Positions 45,608-53,720 of a DNA stretch of 64,000 nt are shown here, piece by piece. Numbering within the stretch: the stretch's first letter is position 1; each line of letters starts with the position of its first letter. This DNA is from Kushneria pakistanensis (GTDB taxonomy: Bacteria > Pseudomonadota > Gammaproteobacteria > Pseudomonadales > Halomonadaceae). The DNA is taken from positions 620,001 through 684,000 of the forward strand of contig NZ_BMZM01000001.1 of NCBI RefSeq assembly GCF_014652795.1, given 5' to 3'. The position numbers were made by a program, and so were the translations under genes. The notes beneath the pieces were generated by a model. It was not told the DNA's origin and did no database searches. It saw only the letters and a program-made list of their open reading frames with translations.

Positions 45608-46645
45608 TCAGTCAGGCATATGAGCCGGCAGCTCACGTTCGGCATCGACGTCATCCACCAGCGCCAGTGCCTGATCAAATACTTCGATGCCGGCATCCGG
45701 ACGGTGGGCAGTCTCGGAAAGATAACGCCGGAAACGGCGTCCGCCGCGACAGCCGGTAAAAAGCCCAAGGATATGGCGCGTGATGTGGTTGAGCCGCACG
45801 CCTGATTCGAGCCGTGATATCAGATAGGGGCGAAAGGCCTGCATGGCCTCATGGCGTGTCGGCGGCGTGGTCGCTTCCCCGAAGATGTCACGATCGACGT
45901 GTGCCAGTAGCCACGGATTCTGGTAGGCCTCGCGCCCGATCATGACGCTGTCGACATGCTCAAGCTCACGCTGACAGTCGCTGATGCTCTTGAGCCCACC
46001 GTTGATGCCGATGTGAAGTTCGGGGTGTGCCGCCTTGAGGCGGTGCACGCGCGGATAGTTCAGCGGCGGTACGTCCCGATTCTGTTTGGGGGAGAGGCCC
46101 TCAAGCCAGGCCTTGCGGGCATGTACGGTAAAGGTTGTGCAACCGGCCGCCGCCACGGTGTCGATAAAGCGCGCCAGATCCTCATCTTCGTCCTGATCAT
46201 CAATGCCGATACGACACTTGACCGTGATCGGAATCGTGACCGCCGCCTGCATGGCCGCCACACAGCGTGCCACCAGTTCAGGATGGCCCATCAGACAGGC
46301 GCCGATCATGTTGTTTTGCACGCGATCGCTTGGACAGCCAACGTTCAGATTGACCTCCTGATAGCCCCAGCTTTCTGCGATGGCAGCGCATTCGGCAAGG
46401 ACTGCCGGGTCACTGCCGCCCAGCTGCAGCGCCAACGGGTACTCGATGGCGTCATGACCCAGAAAGCGCTCACGCGGCGTGCCATGCAAAATGGCACCGG
46501 TGGTGACCATCTCGGTATACAAAAGGGCACGTTTGGTCAATGTGCGTGCAAAGGCGCGCTGGTCGCGGGTCGTCCAGTCCATCATCGGGGCTATAGAAAA
46601 CCGGCGAGCCTGATCTGCTGAGGTATTTTGCGATTTATCAGTCAC
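45608..46645 (-). CDS. dusA: tRNA-dihydrouridine(20/20a) synthase DusA
   Basis: DusA reduces uridines 20/20a in the D-loop of tRNA using FMN and NADPH. The 345-residue protein has FSIAPMMDWTTRDQRAF, LLYTEMVTTGAILHG, LQLGGSDPAVLAECA, EVNLNVGCPSDRVQNNMIGACLM (catalytic Cys), FTVHARKAWLEGLSPKQNR, HIGINGGLKS and SVMIGREAYQNPW. The start is a GTG at 46645 with poor ribosome site, only 130 nt from a phage integrase gene. The 5' end of dusA is a known phage integration target, so the first codons and upstream signals may have been replaced by phage DNA. Confidence 0.95.
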   Translation of the reverse strand: MTDKSQNTSADQARRFSIAPMMDWTTRDQRAFARTLTKRALLYTEMVTTGAILHGTPRERFLGHDAIEYPLALQLGGSDPAVLAECAAIAESWGYQEVNLNVGCPSDRVQNNMIGACLMGHPELVARCVAAMQAAVTIPITVKCRIGIDDQDEDEDLARFIDTVAAAGCTTFTVHARKAWLEGLSPKQNRDVPPLNYPRVHRLKAAHPELHIGINGGLKSISDCQRELEHVDSVMIGREAYQNPWLLAHVDRDIFGEATTPPTRHEAMQAFRPYLISRLESGVRLNHITRHILGLFTGCRGGRRFRRYLSETAHRPDAGIEVFDQALALVDDVDAERELPAHMPD

Positions 46646-46774
46646 TTAAGATATCCGCCTGATCGTTTTACGTCCCGTTAAACCCTATTAAATACCGCTC
46701 AAAACCGTTGCCGGTGTACCATTGATGTACCAAATCGTAAAAAACAGAGCAAAGCCAAAAAAGGTGGTACACCA
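46646..46774. other. probable prophage left end (attL region) with integrase arm-type repeats
   Basis: Between dusA and int lie three copies of TGTACCA: 46715-46721, 46726-46732 and, inverted, 46765-46771. Short directly spaced and inverted copies next to int are typical of arm-type or Xis sites. The core repeat cannot be defined because the right end is outside the window. Confidence 0.5.
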
Positions 46775-47809
46775 GTGGCAACATTTCAGAAGCGGGGGAC
46801 GAGTTGGCGCGCCATTGTACGGAAGAAGGGACACCCTGCACAGACGCACACTTTCTCCACGAAGGCCCGCGCACAAGCATGGGCAAAGCAGGTAGAAAGC
46901 GAGCTTGAAGATCGTGCTGCCGGTATCAAGCCCGGGCTCACGATCGGTGATGCATTGAAGCGGCACGAAGCACACCTTGAGCGGATTTCGTCCCGAGGGC
47001 GAAAGAACAAGACGTCAGCAAACAACCTGCGCAAGGGCATCGATACCGAGATGCTGTTATCGCAGCTGCAGTATCAGCACCTGATGACGTTCGCGGATAC
47101 ACGCAGGAAAGTTGATGGTGTCGCGGCCTCAACCGTCATGACAGACATTATGTACCTCTCGGGGGCAATCACGACCTGCGTGGTTGAGGAACTGGCGCCG
47201 CCCGCCTTGAAGGCTTCCATGTCGAGCTGGCGTGCTGGCCTAAAGCGTGCTGGGCTGATCGGTAATCCAGATGATCGCGATCGGCGTCCGACGGATAAGG
47301 AAATTGAAGAATTACTGACTCATACCCGACATAACCTCGCGTTGCGGCGCATCGGCTATAACGCCTTGATCCGCTTTGCGGTGAATTCCTGCATGCGTCT
47401 GGACGAGATATGTTCGCTACGCTGGGAGGATCTCGACGCAACCAATGGCACGATTATCGTCAGGCTTAGAAAGCATCCGACCAAGGCAACTGATCAGGTC
47501 GTGCCCTTGATGGGGGAGAGCCTGGCCATTATCGAAGCACAGCCGAGGAAGGAGGAGAGAATATTCCCGTTTAACAGTGAATCAACGTCGAACGGGTTTC
47601 GCCGGATCTGTCAGCACCTCGGGATCGAGAATCTGCATTTTCACGATCTACGGCACGAGGGTATCAGTCGGCTATTTGAGCGGGGCTATCAGATTCAGGA
47701 AGTGGCCATGGTGTCTGGCCATCGCGATTGGAAGAGTCTCAAGCGCTACGTCAATTTGCGCCCGGGTGAGCTGGTGATCAAGGACCGGGCGCGAAGTGAG
47801 AGCGCTTAA
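46775..47809 (+). CDS. int: tyrosine recombinase, dusA-type phage integrase
   Basis: A 344-residue tyrosine recombinase. The N-terminal arm-binding part (MATFQKRGTSWRAIVRKKGH) is typical of phage integrases. Catalytic residues are visible: Arg in NSCMRLDEICSLRWED, Lys in RLRKHPTKATDQ, HDLRHEGISRLFERG (His and Arg), VSGHRDWKSLKRYVNL (His and Tyr). The start is GTG at 46775. It lies against the 5' end of dusA, fitting the described dusA-specific integrase family. It converges with the prophage early operon. Confidence 0.93.
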   Translation: MATFQKRGTSWRAIVRKKGHPAQTHTFSTKARAQAWAKQVESELEDRAAGIKPGLTIGDALKRHEAHLERISSRGRKNKTSANNLRKGIDTEMLLSQLQYQHLMTFADTRRKVDGVAASTVMTDIMYLSGAITTCVVEELAPPALKASMSSWRAGLKRAGLIGNPDDRDRRPTDKEIEELLTHTRHNLALRRIGYNALIRFAVNSCMRLDEICSLRWEDLDATNGTIIVRLRKHPTKATDQVVPLMGESLAIIEAQPRKEERIFPFNSESTSNGFRRICQHLGIENLHFHDLRHEGISRLFERGYQIQEVAMVSGHRDWKSLKRYVNLRPGELVIKDRARSESA

Positions 47810-48024
47810 GCAGCGCTCCCACGTTGGGTGTCGATGTACTTTGCAGCATCAGAGATATGCACCATGGGCTGCCGGGCGGTTCGTGTCAGCGGGACAGGGA
47901 ATGTCCCCCCCGCGATGCGGTTCCGCGCTGTCTGAATGCTCACACCCATGATGTCGCGGCAAAAAACGTCGAGTGGGATCAGTGGTTTCTCGTAGCACGC
48001 CAGCAGCATGAACTCGGTTTTCAT
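47806..48024 (-). CDS. PrtN-like / excisionase-like DNA-binding protein
   Basis: A 72-residue protein (MKTEFMLLACYEKPLIPLDV start) resembling the pyocin-activator PrtN family: FxLLAxYE-xPxIPL, then ARNRIAGGTFPVPL and DAAKYIDTQRG. These are small winged-helix proteins, and in prophages one beside int often acts as excisionase or regulator. AGGAG lies 10 nt before the ATG at 48024; an earlier in-frame ATG is at 48048. Its end overlaps the int stop by 4 nt on the opposite strand. Confidence 0.7.
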   Translation of the reverse strand: MKTEFMLLACYEKPLIPLDVFCRDIMGVSIQTARNRIAGGTFPVPLTRTARQPMVHISDAAKYIDTQRGSAA

Positions 48025-48230
48025 TGTCCATTTTCTCCTGTCAGCCATTCTGCCGCCGGGATCAGGCGCGATAGCTCATAAGTGCGAGCGATGCTCTCCG
48101 GCCAGCGACGCAACTCGATCATGCGGCCAGTAACAGTGGCCAGCAGTGTCAGCCGGATCTGCTCAGGCACGCCCTGGGGCGCCACGTCGGCGCCCTCGGT
48201 CTTTTTGAGTTCCTGATTAGTCCTACTCAC
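48021..48230 (-). CDS. small phage protein, unknown
   Basis: A 69-residue soluble protein (GTG start, MSRTNQELKKTEGADVAPQG) with helical LRLTLLATVTGRMIELRRW-like middle. The GTG overlaps the stop of the preceding gene and has AAGGGGG before it. Its own stop overlaps the PrtN-like start. No family recognised. Confidence 0.55.
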   Translation of the reverse strand: MSRTNQELKKTEGADVAPQGVPEQIRLTLLATVTGRMIELRRWPESIARTYELSRLIPAAEWLTGENGQ

Positions 48231-48396
48231 GACGCACCCCCTTTTCGATCGCCGCGAGGCGATTGGCCATGCGGGTGTATTCGTCGTACTGAATAGCCAG
48301 CTCATCACTGGCCGTCGCCTTGCCCAGCAGGAATGCGATGCGCAGGGTGACGAGGCCTAGCAGAATGAGCAGGGCGAATTGAATAAGCTGGATCAT
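48223..48396 (-). CDS. small single-TM phage protein
   Basis: A 57-residue protein with one membrane segment (FALLILLGLVTLRIAFLLG) and a charged helical tail. AGGAG lies 7 nt before the ATG at 48396. It overlaps neighbours at both ends in the early operon. Function unknown; small membrane proteins in phages can be holin- or exclusion-like. Confidence 0.55.
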   Translation of the reverse strand: MIQLIQFALLILLGLVTLRIAFLLGKATASDELAIQYDEYTRMANRLAAIEKGVRRE

Positions 48397-48611
48397 CGAC
48401 GGACTCCTTTTGCCTTGTGTTCGTTGATTGATTGGCACTCCACGCAGGTGGCCACGCCCGGCAGGGCGTCGCGGCGCTTTTGCGGGATTGGCTCGTCGCA
48501 GTCCTCGCAGTGAGTCAGGCTGTGTGCGCTCGCCATGCGGGCGCGGCTGGCCAATGCGGCATCGAGATGGCGCTGGCTGTTTTCATTGGCGAGATCGATT
48601 GAATCGGCCAC
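48393..48611 (-). CDS. TraR/DksA-type zinc-finger protein
   Basis: A 72-residue protein with the DksA/TraR C4 finger: CEDCDEPIPQKRRDALPG and CVECQ. TraR-like phage proteins bind the RNA polymerase secondary channel and mimic DksA plus ppGpp. P2 carries a similar gene. The N-terminal helix (SQRHLDAALASRARM) matches family length. It lies just downstream of gpA and overlaps the TM gene. Confidence 0.85.
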   Translation of the reverse strand: MADSIDLANENSQRHLDAALASRARMASAHSLTHCEDCDEPIPQKRRDALPGVATCVECQSINEHKAKGVRR

Positions 48612-48622
48612 GGGGTCTCCTG

Positions 48623-50587
48623 CTATCTCAGCTCAAAGGGAATAAATTCAGGGATTCGTTGCCACGCGGGTGGTGGCTGGATGCTTTCCCGGTGCCGACG
48701 CTCCAGATCCGCGAGCGCCTGCTGGGTTTCTTCATGCTCTTGCTGCGCCAGTTCCAGCTCGGCGCGGTATGCGGTGCTGTTGATCCACTCCCGATACCGT
48801 TTTGCCTGGAGGGCATCGGTCTGGGGATCTGCCGCGCGGGGCGCGGTGTCAGGCCCCGTACAGTTATTCACACAAGTCCAAGGGTCGTCGGCTGCGCCTC
48901 CTCCATAAGAACCCTTCTGGCTGAAGTCATAAGCGCCGGCGCGCGCCTTCGGGCGCATGGTCCAGCTGTAGAAACGGGTCAAATACTCGGCACCTTTTAC
49001 GAGCAGGCCGTAGGTGATTTCGACGCGCTCGCCATACCCGCCACGAGCAAAAGGCACCTCATCAGCCTGCATCTCGCGGCTGGTATCCATGCGCCACTCG
49101 CGCCACGGCTTGATCGGCTGATCCTTGCGCGGCGTCAGCGGGCCACCCATCAGGCGCAGGAACTGATCCCATGCGCCGGCGTTGCATGCGGTGCGCACCC
49201 TGGCCATGAATTCACGGATCGAGCGGCCCGGATTAGTGGCGGCTTCCCATGCAGCCAGCTGCTCGGCCTGCTGCTCGGTCAGGCGACGCACTTCGCGCCA
49301 GACCGTGACAGACGGCAGCCCGACGAACTGAAATTGACGGATGCCCCACACGGCGGCCCACGCCTCAACGCGCGGCGCACTGCTGGCCATCTCGCGGCCA
49401 TACTCGTCGAGATCGACGAACTGCTGGCCGTTGATGTTCTTGGAGACGTACTTGGCGACATACCCGGCAGCGGTGCCGCGCGTGTAGTCGATGAACTTGG
49501 CCTGAAAGCGGTTCCTTTTGGCGCCCGGCTCGTCGGGCGTGTCGGCCAGCGCGTACTCGGCCATTACCTGATTGACCCGTTCGACATGATCAGCATGTGC
49601 CCACATCAGCATGTGCCAGTGCGGGGTGCCGTCGTGGTGAGGCTCGGCCACGCGCACGCCATAAATGCCGATACCTTCGCGAGCCAACGCCGCACGAATG
49701 CGCGCCCAGACGTTGGTCAGATAGCTCTGCGCATCGCGGGGCGTGTTGTGCTCGTAGTTCGGGTTACGGGTGCAGCTTTTGGCGCGGATCGGGTGGAACC
49801 GGCTCGGGCAGGTCAGGGTGTAGAACACGCCGACATGACCCAGCCGGCGCGCTTCCGCTTCGGTCTCGCGAATGCGTAGCATCAGCTCGGCGCGACGATT
49901 GTCAGGATTGGCCAGCCCCAGCTCGGAGAGTTCGGCCAGCGTGTAGTTCTGGCCGTGCTGGTTGATCGCCTCAATGGCATCGAGCATCGCGTGATTGCGC
50001 AGCTTTTGACTGGCGCGACGCGCCACGGTGGTGTTCGAGCAGTAGATGCCGGCACGGTGATGGACATTGCCCAGCTCGCGCTCGAGCTGCTCCAGCCGGC
50101 GACCGGCCAGCACGCGCAGCTTGCGACGCCACCACTTGGCGTCCTCAAGGCGGGCCAGTTGGGTACGGATAGGCAGCTTGCCGTCCGGCGGATCAATCTC
50201 GTGCTTTTCGACACGCTCAAGCCCCAGCGCCAGCGCGGCCTCGGCAGCGGTCAGTTCGGACCAGCCATTGCGATTGGCTGCGCCTACCTGCTCATCATGC
50301 TGACGCTTGATGGCCATGGCCTGACCCTCGGCGTGATTGCAGATGCCCTCATCGTCATGGGTCACACGAAACGGCCCGACATGCAGGCGCTGGCAGATCC
50401 GACGCAGGTAGCTGTTACCGGCACCGTTACCATCACGGCGCGCGACGACCAGAAACGCCTTTGCGAGCTGCTCGGCATACTGCGGGTAACGGTCGAACAC
50501 GTACTGCTGGCGCCACTCCTGACAGCTCAGGTTGCCCTGGCCACCGGGTGCGCCAAATTCGCGGGATTGTTCGATAGCGCTGGTCAT
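48623..50587 (-). CDS. P2 gpA-like replication endonuclease
   Basis: A 654-residue rolling-circle initiator. The HUH metal site is seen as GTPHWHMLMWAHADH, and the catalytic twin tyrosines as GYVAKYVSKN, the arrangement used by P2 gpA to nick the origin and join ends. YTLTCPSRFHPIRAKSC and MLRIRETEAEARRLGHVG support the family. The N-terminal EFGAPGGQGNLSCQEWRQQY is phage-specific. Its ATGA start overlaps the upstream gene. Nicking site usually lies inside the A gene. Confidence 0.93.
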   Translation of the reverse strand: MTSAIEQSREFGAPGGQGNLSCQEWRQQYVFDRYPQYAEQLAKAFLVVARRDGNGAGNSYLRRICQRLHVGPFRVTHDDEGICNHAEGQAMAIKRQHDEQVGAANRNGWSELTAAEAALALGLERVEKHEIDPPDGKLPIRTQLARLEDAKWWRRKLRVLAGRRLEQLERELGNVHHRAGIYCSNTTVARRASQKLRNHAMLDAIEAINQHGQNYTLAELSELGLANPDNRRAELMLRIRETEAEARRLGHVGVFYTLTCPSRFHPIRAKSCTRNPNYEHNTPRDAQSYLTNVWARIRAALAREGIGIYGVRVAEPHHDGTPHWHMLMWAHADHVERVNQVMAEYALADTPDEPGAKRNRFQAKFIDYTRGTAAGYVAKYVSKNINGQQFVDLDEYGREMASSAPRVEAWAAVWGIRQFQFVGLPSVTVWREVRRLTEQQAEQLAAWEAATNPGRSIREFMARVRTACNAGAWDQFLRLMGGPLTPRKDQPIKPWREWRMDTSREMQADEVPFARGGYGERVEITYGLLVKGAEYLTRFYSWTMRPKARAGAYDFSQKGSYGGGAADDPWTCVNNCTGPDTAPRAADPQTDALQAKRYREWINSTAYRAELELAQQEHEETQQALADLERRHRESIQPPPAWQRIPEFIPFELR

Positions 50588-51042
50588 TCTGCGTTCTGCT
50601 CGATCAGTTTCAGATAGTGCTGTGCGGCGGCAATGTCGCCGGCCTCAAGGGCTAGCCGAGCACTTGCGGCAAGCGCCTGCGACGGATGCGACTCGCTGCG
50701 CATTCCGTCACGCAGGCGACTGGCGTAAGAACTCATGCGGTGAATGGCTGCCCGGATGGCCTCGCGGGTTTTGGGCGTCATCCACTCAATGGGGGTGTGG
50801 GTCAGGGTGTTGGCGATGGCCTCCGGCGTGCGCTCGTTGGCCGGAATCTCGTTAAGCGGGCGAGCCGGTACCAGCGTCTGCGCCGCCGAGCGCAACACCA
50901 CGGCGCGCTCGGCGGGCTGCATGGCGGCCCATACCTCGGCCAGATCCCGGTTTTCAGTGCGCCGGCGCAGTTCCTCGCGCACGGCAATAAAACCGGCGCG
51001 CGGATCGACGACTTCGGGGCGGATGGCGTGAACGCTGGCCAT
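50584..51042 (-). CDS. phage protein upstream of gpA, unknown
   Basis: A 152-residue helical soluble protein (MASVHAIRPEVVDPRAGFIA start; ends YLKLIEQNAE). Ala/Arg-rich with no Cys. It overlaps gpA by 4 nt and begins 2 nt after the upstream gene, so it is a firm member of the early operon. Possibly a replication accessory in the gpB position; that is positional inference. Confidence 0.65.
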   Translation of the reverse strand: MASVHAIRPEVVDPRAGFIAVREELRRRTENRDLAEVWAAMQPAERAVVLRSAAQTLVPARPLNEIPANERTPEAIANTLTHTPIEWMTPKTREAIRAAIHRMSSYASRLRDGMRSESHPSQALAASARLALEAGDIAAAQHYLKLIEQNAE

Positions 51043-51044
51043 GG

Positions 51045-51380
51045 TTACGCCCTCACTGCCTGTACGGCGCGCACATCAGCGTTTTGACGCTCGGCAAAGC
51101 CGATCAGGTCATTGACGGTCAGCGCCATGCGGCGACCATCCGGGTGATTGACGACCACGACATAAGAAGTGGTCGACTCGACATCGATAGCTGCGCGACG
51201 GTTGAAGGATTCCAGCTCGGCCATGGCCTGTACGGCCATCAGGCTGGCATCGAGTGGCGTGTGGCCATGCTGCTGGATCAGGTGCGACGTGCAGCGATTG
51301 ATCGCATCGCCGCGATGCGCACGGCGGGGCAGATCCAGTAGAAAGGCAGTAGCAGCGTTATCGCGATTCAGTGCGTGCAT
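51045..51380 (-). CDS. phage protein, unknown
   Basis: A 111-residue soluble protein (MHALNRDNAATAFLLDLPRR start). It contains SYVVVVNHPDGRRMALTVND, a beta-hairpin-like stretch. GGAGGTG lies 4 nt before the start, which lies inside the end of the preceding gene. No family recognised. Confidence 0.6.
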   Translation of the reverse strand: MHALNRDNAATAFLLDLPRRAHRGDAINRCTSHLIQQHGHTPLDASLMAVQAMAELESFNRRAAIDVESTTSYVVVVNHPDGRRMALTVNDLIGFAERQNADVRAVQAVRA

Positions 51381-51592
51381 GACACACCTCCCTGCGCATT
51401 GAGCTGATCGAATGCGTAACAGGCATGCTGCAGCGCCTCGTCATCGCGCAGCCGAGCTTCTTCGACGAGATGACGACCGCAGGCCGTGACCATTTGATAG
51501 GGGGTGCGGTGACGCGGCTGATTGCGCAGGAACGCCTGCGCGGCGTCCTGAATGCTGTCGCTGGGGTCAATTTGGTAGTGGGGGTCAATCAT
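51368..51592 (-). CDS. small phage protein, unknown
   Basis: A 74-residue soluble protein (MIDPHYQIDPSDSIQDAAQA) with two or three Cys near the end. Its ATGA start overlaps the Ogr-like gene stop, and its 3' end overlaps the next gene by 13 nt. No family recognised. Confidence 0.55.
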   Translation of the reverse strand: MIDPHYQIDPSDSIQDAAQAFLRNQPRHRTPYQMVTACGRHLVEEARLRDDEALQHACYAFDQLNAQGGVSCTH

Positions 51593-51858
51593 TGCCTGCT
51601 CCTGAACATGTCTTCGGGCGGCTTGGGGACGACCACATAGGGAATGTGTTCGGCCAGGCGGCCCTCGTATTGGCTATTGGGCATACCGCTGGGGCTTATG
51701 GTCTCGGTGACTACCCCTTCCGCCTTGCCAGCCCAGCCGCAGATCGGGGTCTGGCATTGCAGGTAGAACACGCGGTAATCGCTGTGCATCTGCTTTGAGG
51801 TCCTGATGCGGCATGGACCGCCGCAGTGAGGGCAGGTCCACCCCCAACTGGATGACAT
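51589..51858 (-). CDS. Ogr/Delta-like zinc-finger late activator
   Basis: An 89-residue protein with the Ogr/Delta finger: WTCPHCGGPCRIRTSKQMHS, then YLQCQTPICGWAG. Ogr of P2 and Delta of P4 switch on late tail and capsid promoters. In P2, ogr follows gene D; here it lies within the early operon. GGGAGGCG precedes the start, which overlaps the upstream stop (TGATG). Confidence 0.85.
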   Translation of the reverse strand: MSSSWGWTCPHCGGPCRIRTSKQMHSDYRVFYLQCQTPICGWAGKAEGVVTETISPSGMPNSQYEGRLAEHIPYVVVPKPPEDMFRSRQ

Positions 51859-52043
51859 CAGCGCCTCCCGACCGGACGCGGTCCGCGTGGCATCGCCATT
51901 CGTGCGGTGCCTTTTCTCAATGCGCGGCGCAGTACGAACTCTGCTGCCTGATTCAGTGTTTCAAGCCCTTGCTGCTGGCGTACTGCTTCCAGCACTCGGC
52001 GATCTGCATCGCTTGCTGATATTTCTGTTTGTCGTGCGGTCAT
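51858..52043 (-). CDS. small basic phage protein, possibly ribbon-helix-helix
   Basis: A 61-residue basic protein (MTARQTEISASDADRRVLEA; tail RMAMPRGPRPVGRR). The short strand plus two-helix layout (LETLNQAAEFVLRRAL) resembles ribbon-helix-helix or antitoxin-like DNA binders. GAGGTG precedes the start at 52043. Confidence 0.5.
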   Translation of the reverse strand: MTARQTEISASDADRRVLEAVRQQQGLETLNQAAEFVLRRALRKGTARMAMPRGPRPVGRR

Positions 52044-52083
52044 GAGCACCTCGCGAGGTCCTGAAAGGGTGTCGCGCCGTGCC

Positions 52084-52311
52084 TCAATGGAGCTTTGCCA
52101 CCGGCTGAAAGTCGGCCATGCTCACGGCATCGAATTCCTGCTGACTGGAGACACCGAGCATTTCCAGCGCGGCACGCATGACCAGCTCGCGCGCCAGCGT
52201 TGCTTTCTCGACGCCGGTATAGGCAGAAAGCGCCTCGATCAGGTCATCCTCGAACTGGTCGAGGTTGATACCGATGCGGGCGGTCTTGAGGCGACGGGGG
52301 TCCCTGTACAT
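52084..52311 (-). CDS. ribbon-helix-helix-like small phage protein
   Basis: A 75-residue protein whose start KTARIGINLDQFEDDLIEAL and middle EKATLARELVMRAALEML suggest a ribbon-helix-helix DNA-binding fold. AAGGAA lies 8 nt upstream. It may regulate the phage early region; no specific family. Confidence 0.55.
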   Translation of the reverse strand: MYRDPRRLKTARIGINLDQFEDDLIEALSAYTGVEKATLARELVMRAALEMLGVSSQQEFDAVSMADFQPVAKLH

Positions 52312-52331
52312 GGCTGCGATTCCTTCCGGGG

Positions 52332-52541
52332 TTAGTGAGTTGAGGGGATGGATTTTTCGGCCTGATGAGCAGCAAGGCCCTTGAGGCAGATCATTCGCAT
52401 GGTGGAAGAGAGCGAGCGCATCTCCTGTTCGGCCAGCTGGTCCAGCTCGCTGCGTTCTTCAGCGGTCAGGTGGGTGAGTACCGGCACCTTGCAGCCCTGA
52501 GGGGCATTCTTGCGGCGGTTGGCGGTCGTGGTTTCGCTCAT
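52332..52541 (-). CDS. second ribbon-helix-helix-like phage protein
   Basis: A 69-residue protein, basic at the start (TTANRRKNAPQGCKVPVLTH) and then AEERSELDQLAEQEMRSLSS, a CopG/Arc-like strand-helix-helix layout. AGGAG lies 8 nt before the ATG. It sits immediately upstream of 52084-52311 in the same direction. Confidence 0.55.
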   Translation of the reverse strand: MSETTTANRRKNAPQGCKVPVLTHLTAEERSELDQLAEQEMRSLSSTMRMICLKGLAAHQAEKSIPSTH

Positions 52542-52589
52542 GTGTTAATCTCCTAATGGTCTGAAATACTTTTCGAAGAGGTGTTACTG

Positions 52590-52772
52590 ATGTCTGAGAA
52601 GCGCACTACCGACCCTCGACATTCCCCTGATGCCGCTGCACACGAAATTGTTCTAGAGCTTTGCAAAGCTGGGGTTTTTGGTGTCGTCCATACGGACAGA
52701 GGTGATGAGCTCGGGAAAGCTGTTGTTCTCGCGCATGAGCAGATCACCGCTTATTACAAGTCTCTGAAGTAA
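52590..52772 (+). CDS. small plus-strand phage protein, unknown
   Basis: A 60-residue acidic protein (MSEKRTTDPRHSPDAAAHEI) with GAAGAGGTG before the ATG. It is the only rightward gene inside the leftward early operon and overlaps the 3' end of 52744-52962 by 29 nt. Real or chance; balanced composition favours real. Confidence 0.45.
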   Translation: MSEKRTTDPRHSPDAAAHEIVLELCKAGVFGVVHTDRGDELGKAVVLAHEQITAYYKSLK

Positions 52773-52962
52773 CGTTCAGCCGGTTCATGCCCTTGGCTAG
52801 CGCTTCGCCGATATCCGTGGCGCGTTTTTCGAGGTCCTTGCCTGCAAGGTCATGTTGAAAGGCGAGCTTGCCTACGGTGTCGGCGAGCACCTGCGAGGCG
52901 ATTTCGCGCTGCTTGGCGTCCACGCTTGAAAGTGGTTGGGCGTGTGGTGCGCGTTCGGTCAT
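52744..52962 (-). CDS. first gene of the leftward early operon, unknown
   Basis: A 72-residue soluble helical protein (MTERAPHAQPLSSVDAKQRE). It is the gene closest to the divergent repressor, the position that Cox/Cro proteins take in related phages, but I do not see a helix-turn-helix. AGGAA lies 9 nt upstream. Confidence 0.55.
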   Translation of the reverse strand: MTERAPHAQPLSSVDAKQREIASQVLADTVGKLAFQHDLAGKDLEKRATDIGEALAKGMNRLNVTSETCNKR

Positions 52963-52993
52963 GGCGGTTGGTTCCTAACAAGGTGTAATAATG

Positions 52994-53031
52994 TGAACCA
53001 TATAATGGTGTACAAAATTGAACCATGTCAA
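52994..53031. promoter_or_regulatory. prophage switch: overlapping divergent promoters with operator repeats
   Basis: On the minus strand TTGACA (complement 53026-53031) and CATTAT (53002-53007) are 18 nt apart, a good early promoter. On the plus strand TATAAT is at 53001-53006, facing the repressor gene. TGAACCAT occurs twice (52994, 53019) and ACCATATAATGGT is palindromic, as expected for repressor operators. Confidence 0.65.
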
Positions 53032-53048
53032 GTTTTTAGGGAGTGGTT

Positions 53049-53720
53049 TTGACTACCATTGGTCATCGTTTGAAAACTGAGCGCGAGCGGATTGGGCTCA
53101 GTCAGACCGCTTTTGCAAACCTTGGCGGTGTCGGAAAGTCCACCCAGATCAATTATGAGAAGGATGGACGCGCCCCTACGGCGGACTATCTGGTAGCGCT
53201 GGAAAAGGCAGGAGTAGATATTTATTACGTGCTGACTGGGCGATCTTTCAGCACTGACATGGATGAGCAGCCAACTGCCACTAGTTCAGCAATACCTTTA
53301 GACGGTTGTTCACGCATCCCGATCTATGACATCGAAGCCGCCGCTGGATCAGGCCGGCTATTCGATGCCGAGCGGATCGATCGTTATATCCCGTTGGATA
53401 GTCAATGGCTCAGCGAGCATGGCGTTGATGTACAGCATGTCGTCGCGCTGACTGCAGTCGGCGATTCAATGGCCGATACCGTTAACGAGGGTGACGTGAT
53501 CCTAGTGGATCGCTCACGCACGAAGCCGGACGGTGTGTTTCTGGTACGGGTAGGGGATGCGCTGAGAATCAAGCGGGTGCAACGGATGGCCGGCGGTGCG
53601 CTGTCATTGGTCAGCGATAACCGGAAATATGAGCCTGAACTGATCACGCCCGAGATGCTGGGCCGGGGAGAGGTAGAAGTGATCGGGCAGGTGTTTGGGC
53701 ACTTGGGAAGGGTAAGTTGA
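53049..53720 (+). CDS. CI-type repressor: HTH plus S24 autopeptidase
   Basis: A lysogeny repressor with an N-terminal XRE helix-turn-helix (RIGLSQTAFANLGGVGKSTQ) and a C-terminal LexA-like S24 domain. The autocleavage dyad is intact: VGDSMADTVNEGDVILVD (Ser) and ALRIKRVQ (Lys). The scissile region AAAGSG is near residue 100. RecA-driven self-cleavage and SOS induction are therefore expected. I prefer the TTG at 53049, with AGGGAG 5 nt upstream; a GTG at 53043 overlaps that site. Confidence 0.92.
   Translation: MTTIGHRLKTERERIGLSQTAFANLGGVGKSTQINYEKDGRAPTADYLVALEKAGVDIYYVLTGRSFSTDMDEQPTATSSAIPLDGCSRIPIYDIEAAAGSGRLFDAERIDRYIPLDSQWLSEHGVDVQHVVALTAVGDSMADTVNEGDVILVDRSRTKPDGVFLVRVGDALRIKRVQRMAGGALSLVSDNRKYEPELITPEMLGRGEVEVIGQVFGHLGRVS

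Noticed and set aside
48428-49879. 483-codon open frame antisense to the gpA gene
   Set aside because: No ribosome site and overlaps gpA, whose HUH and twin-Tyr motifs are clear.
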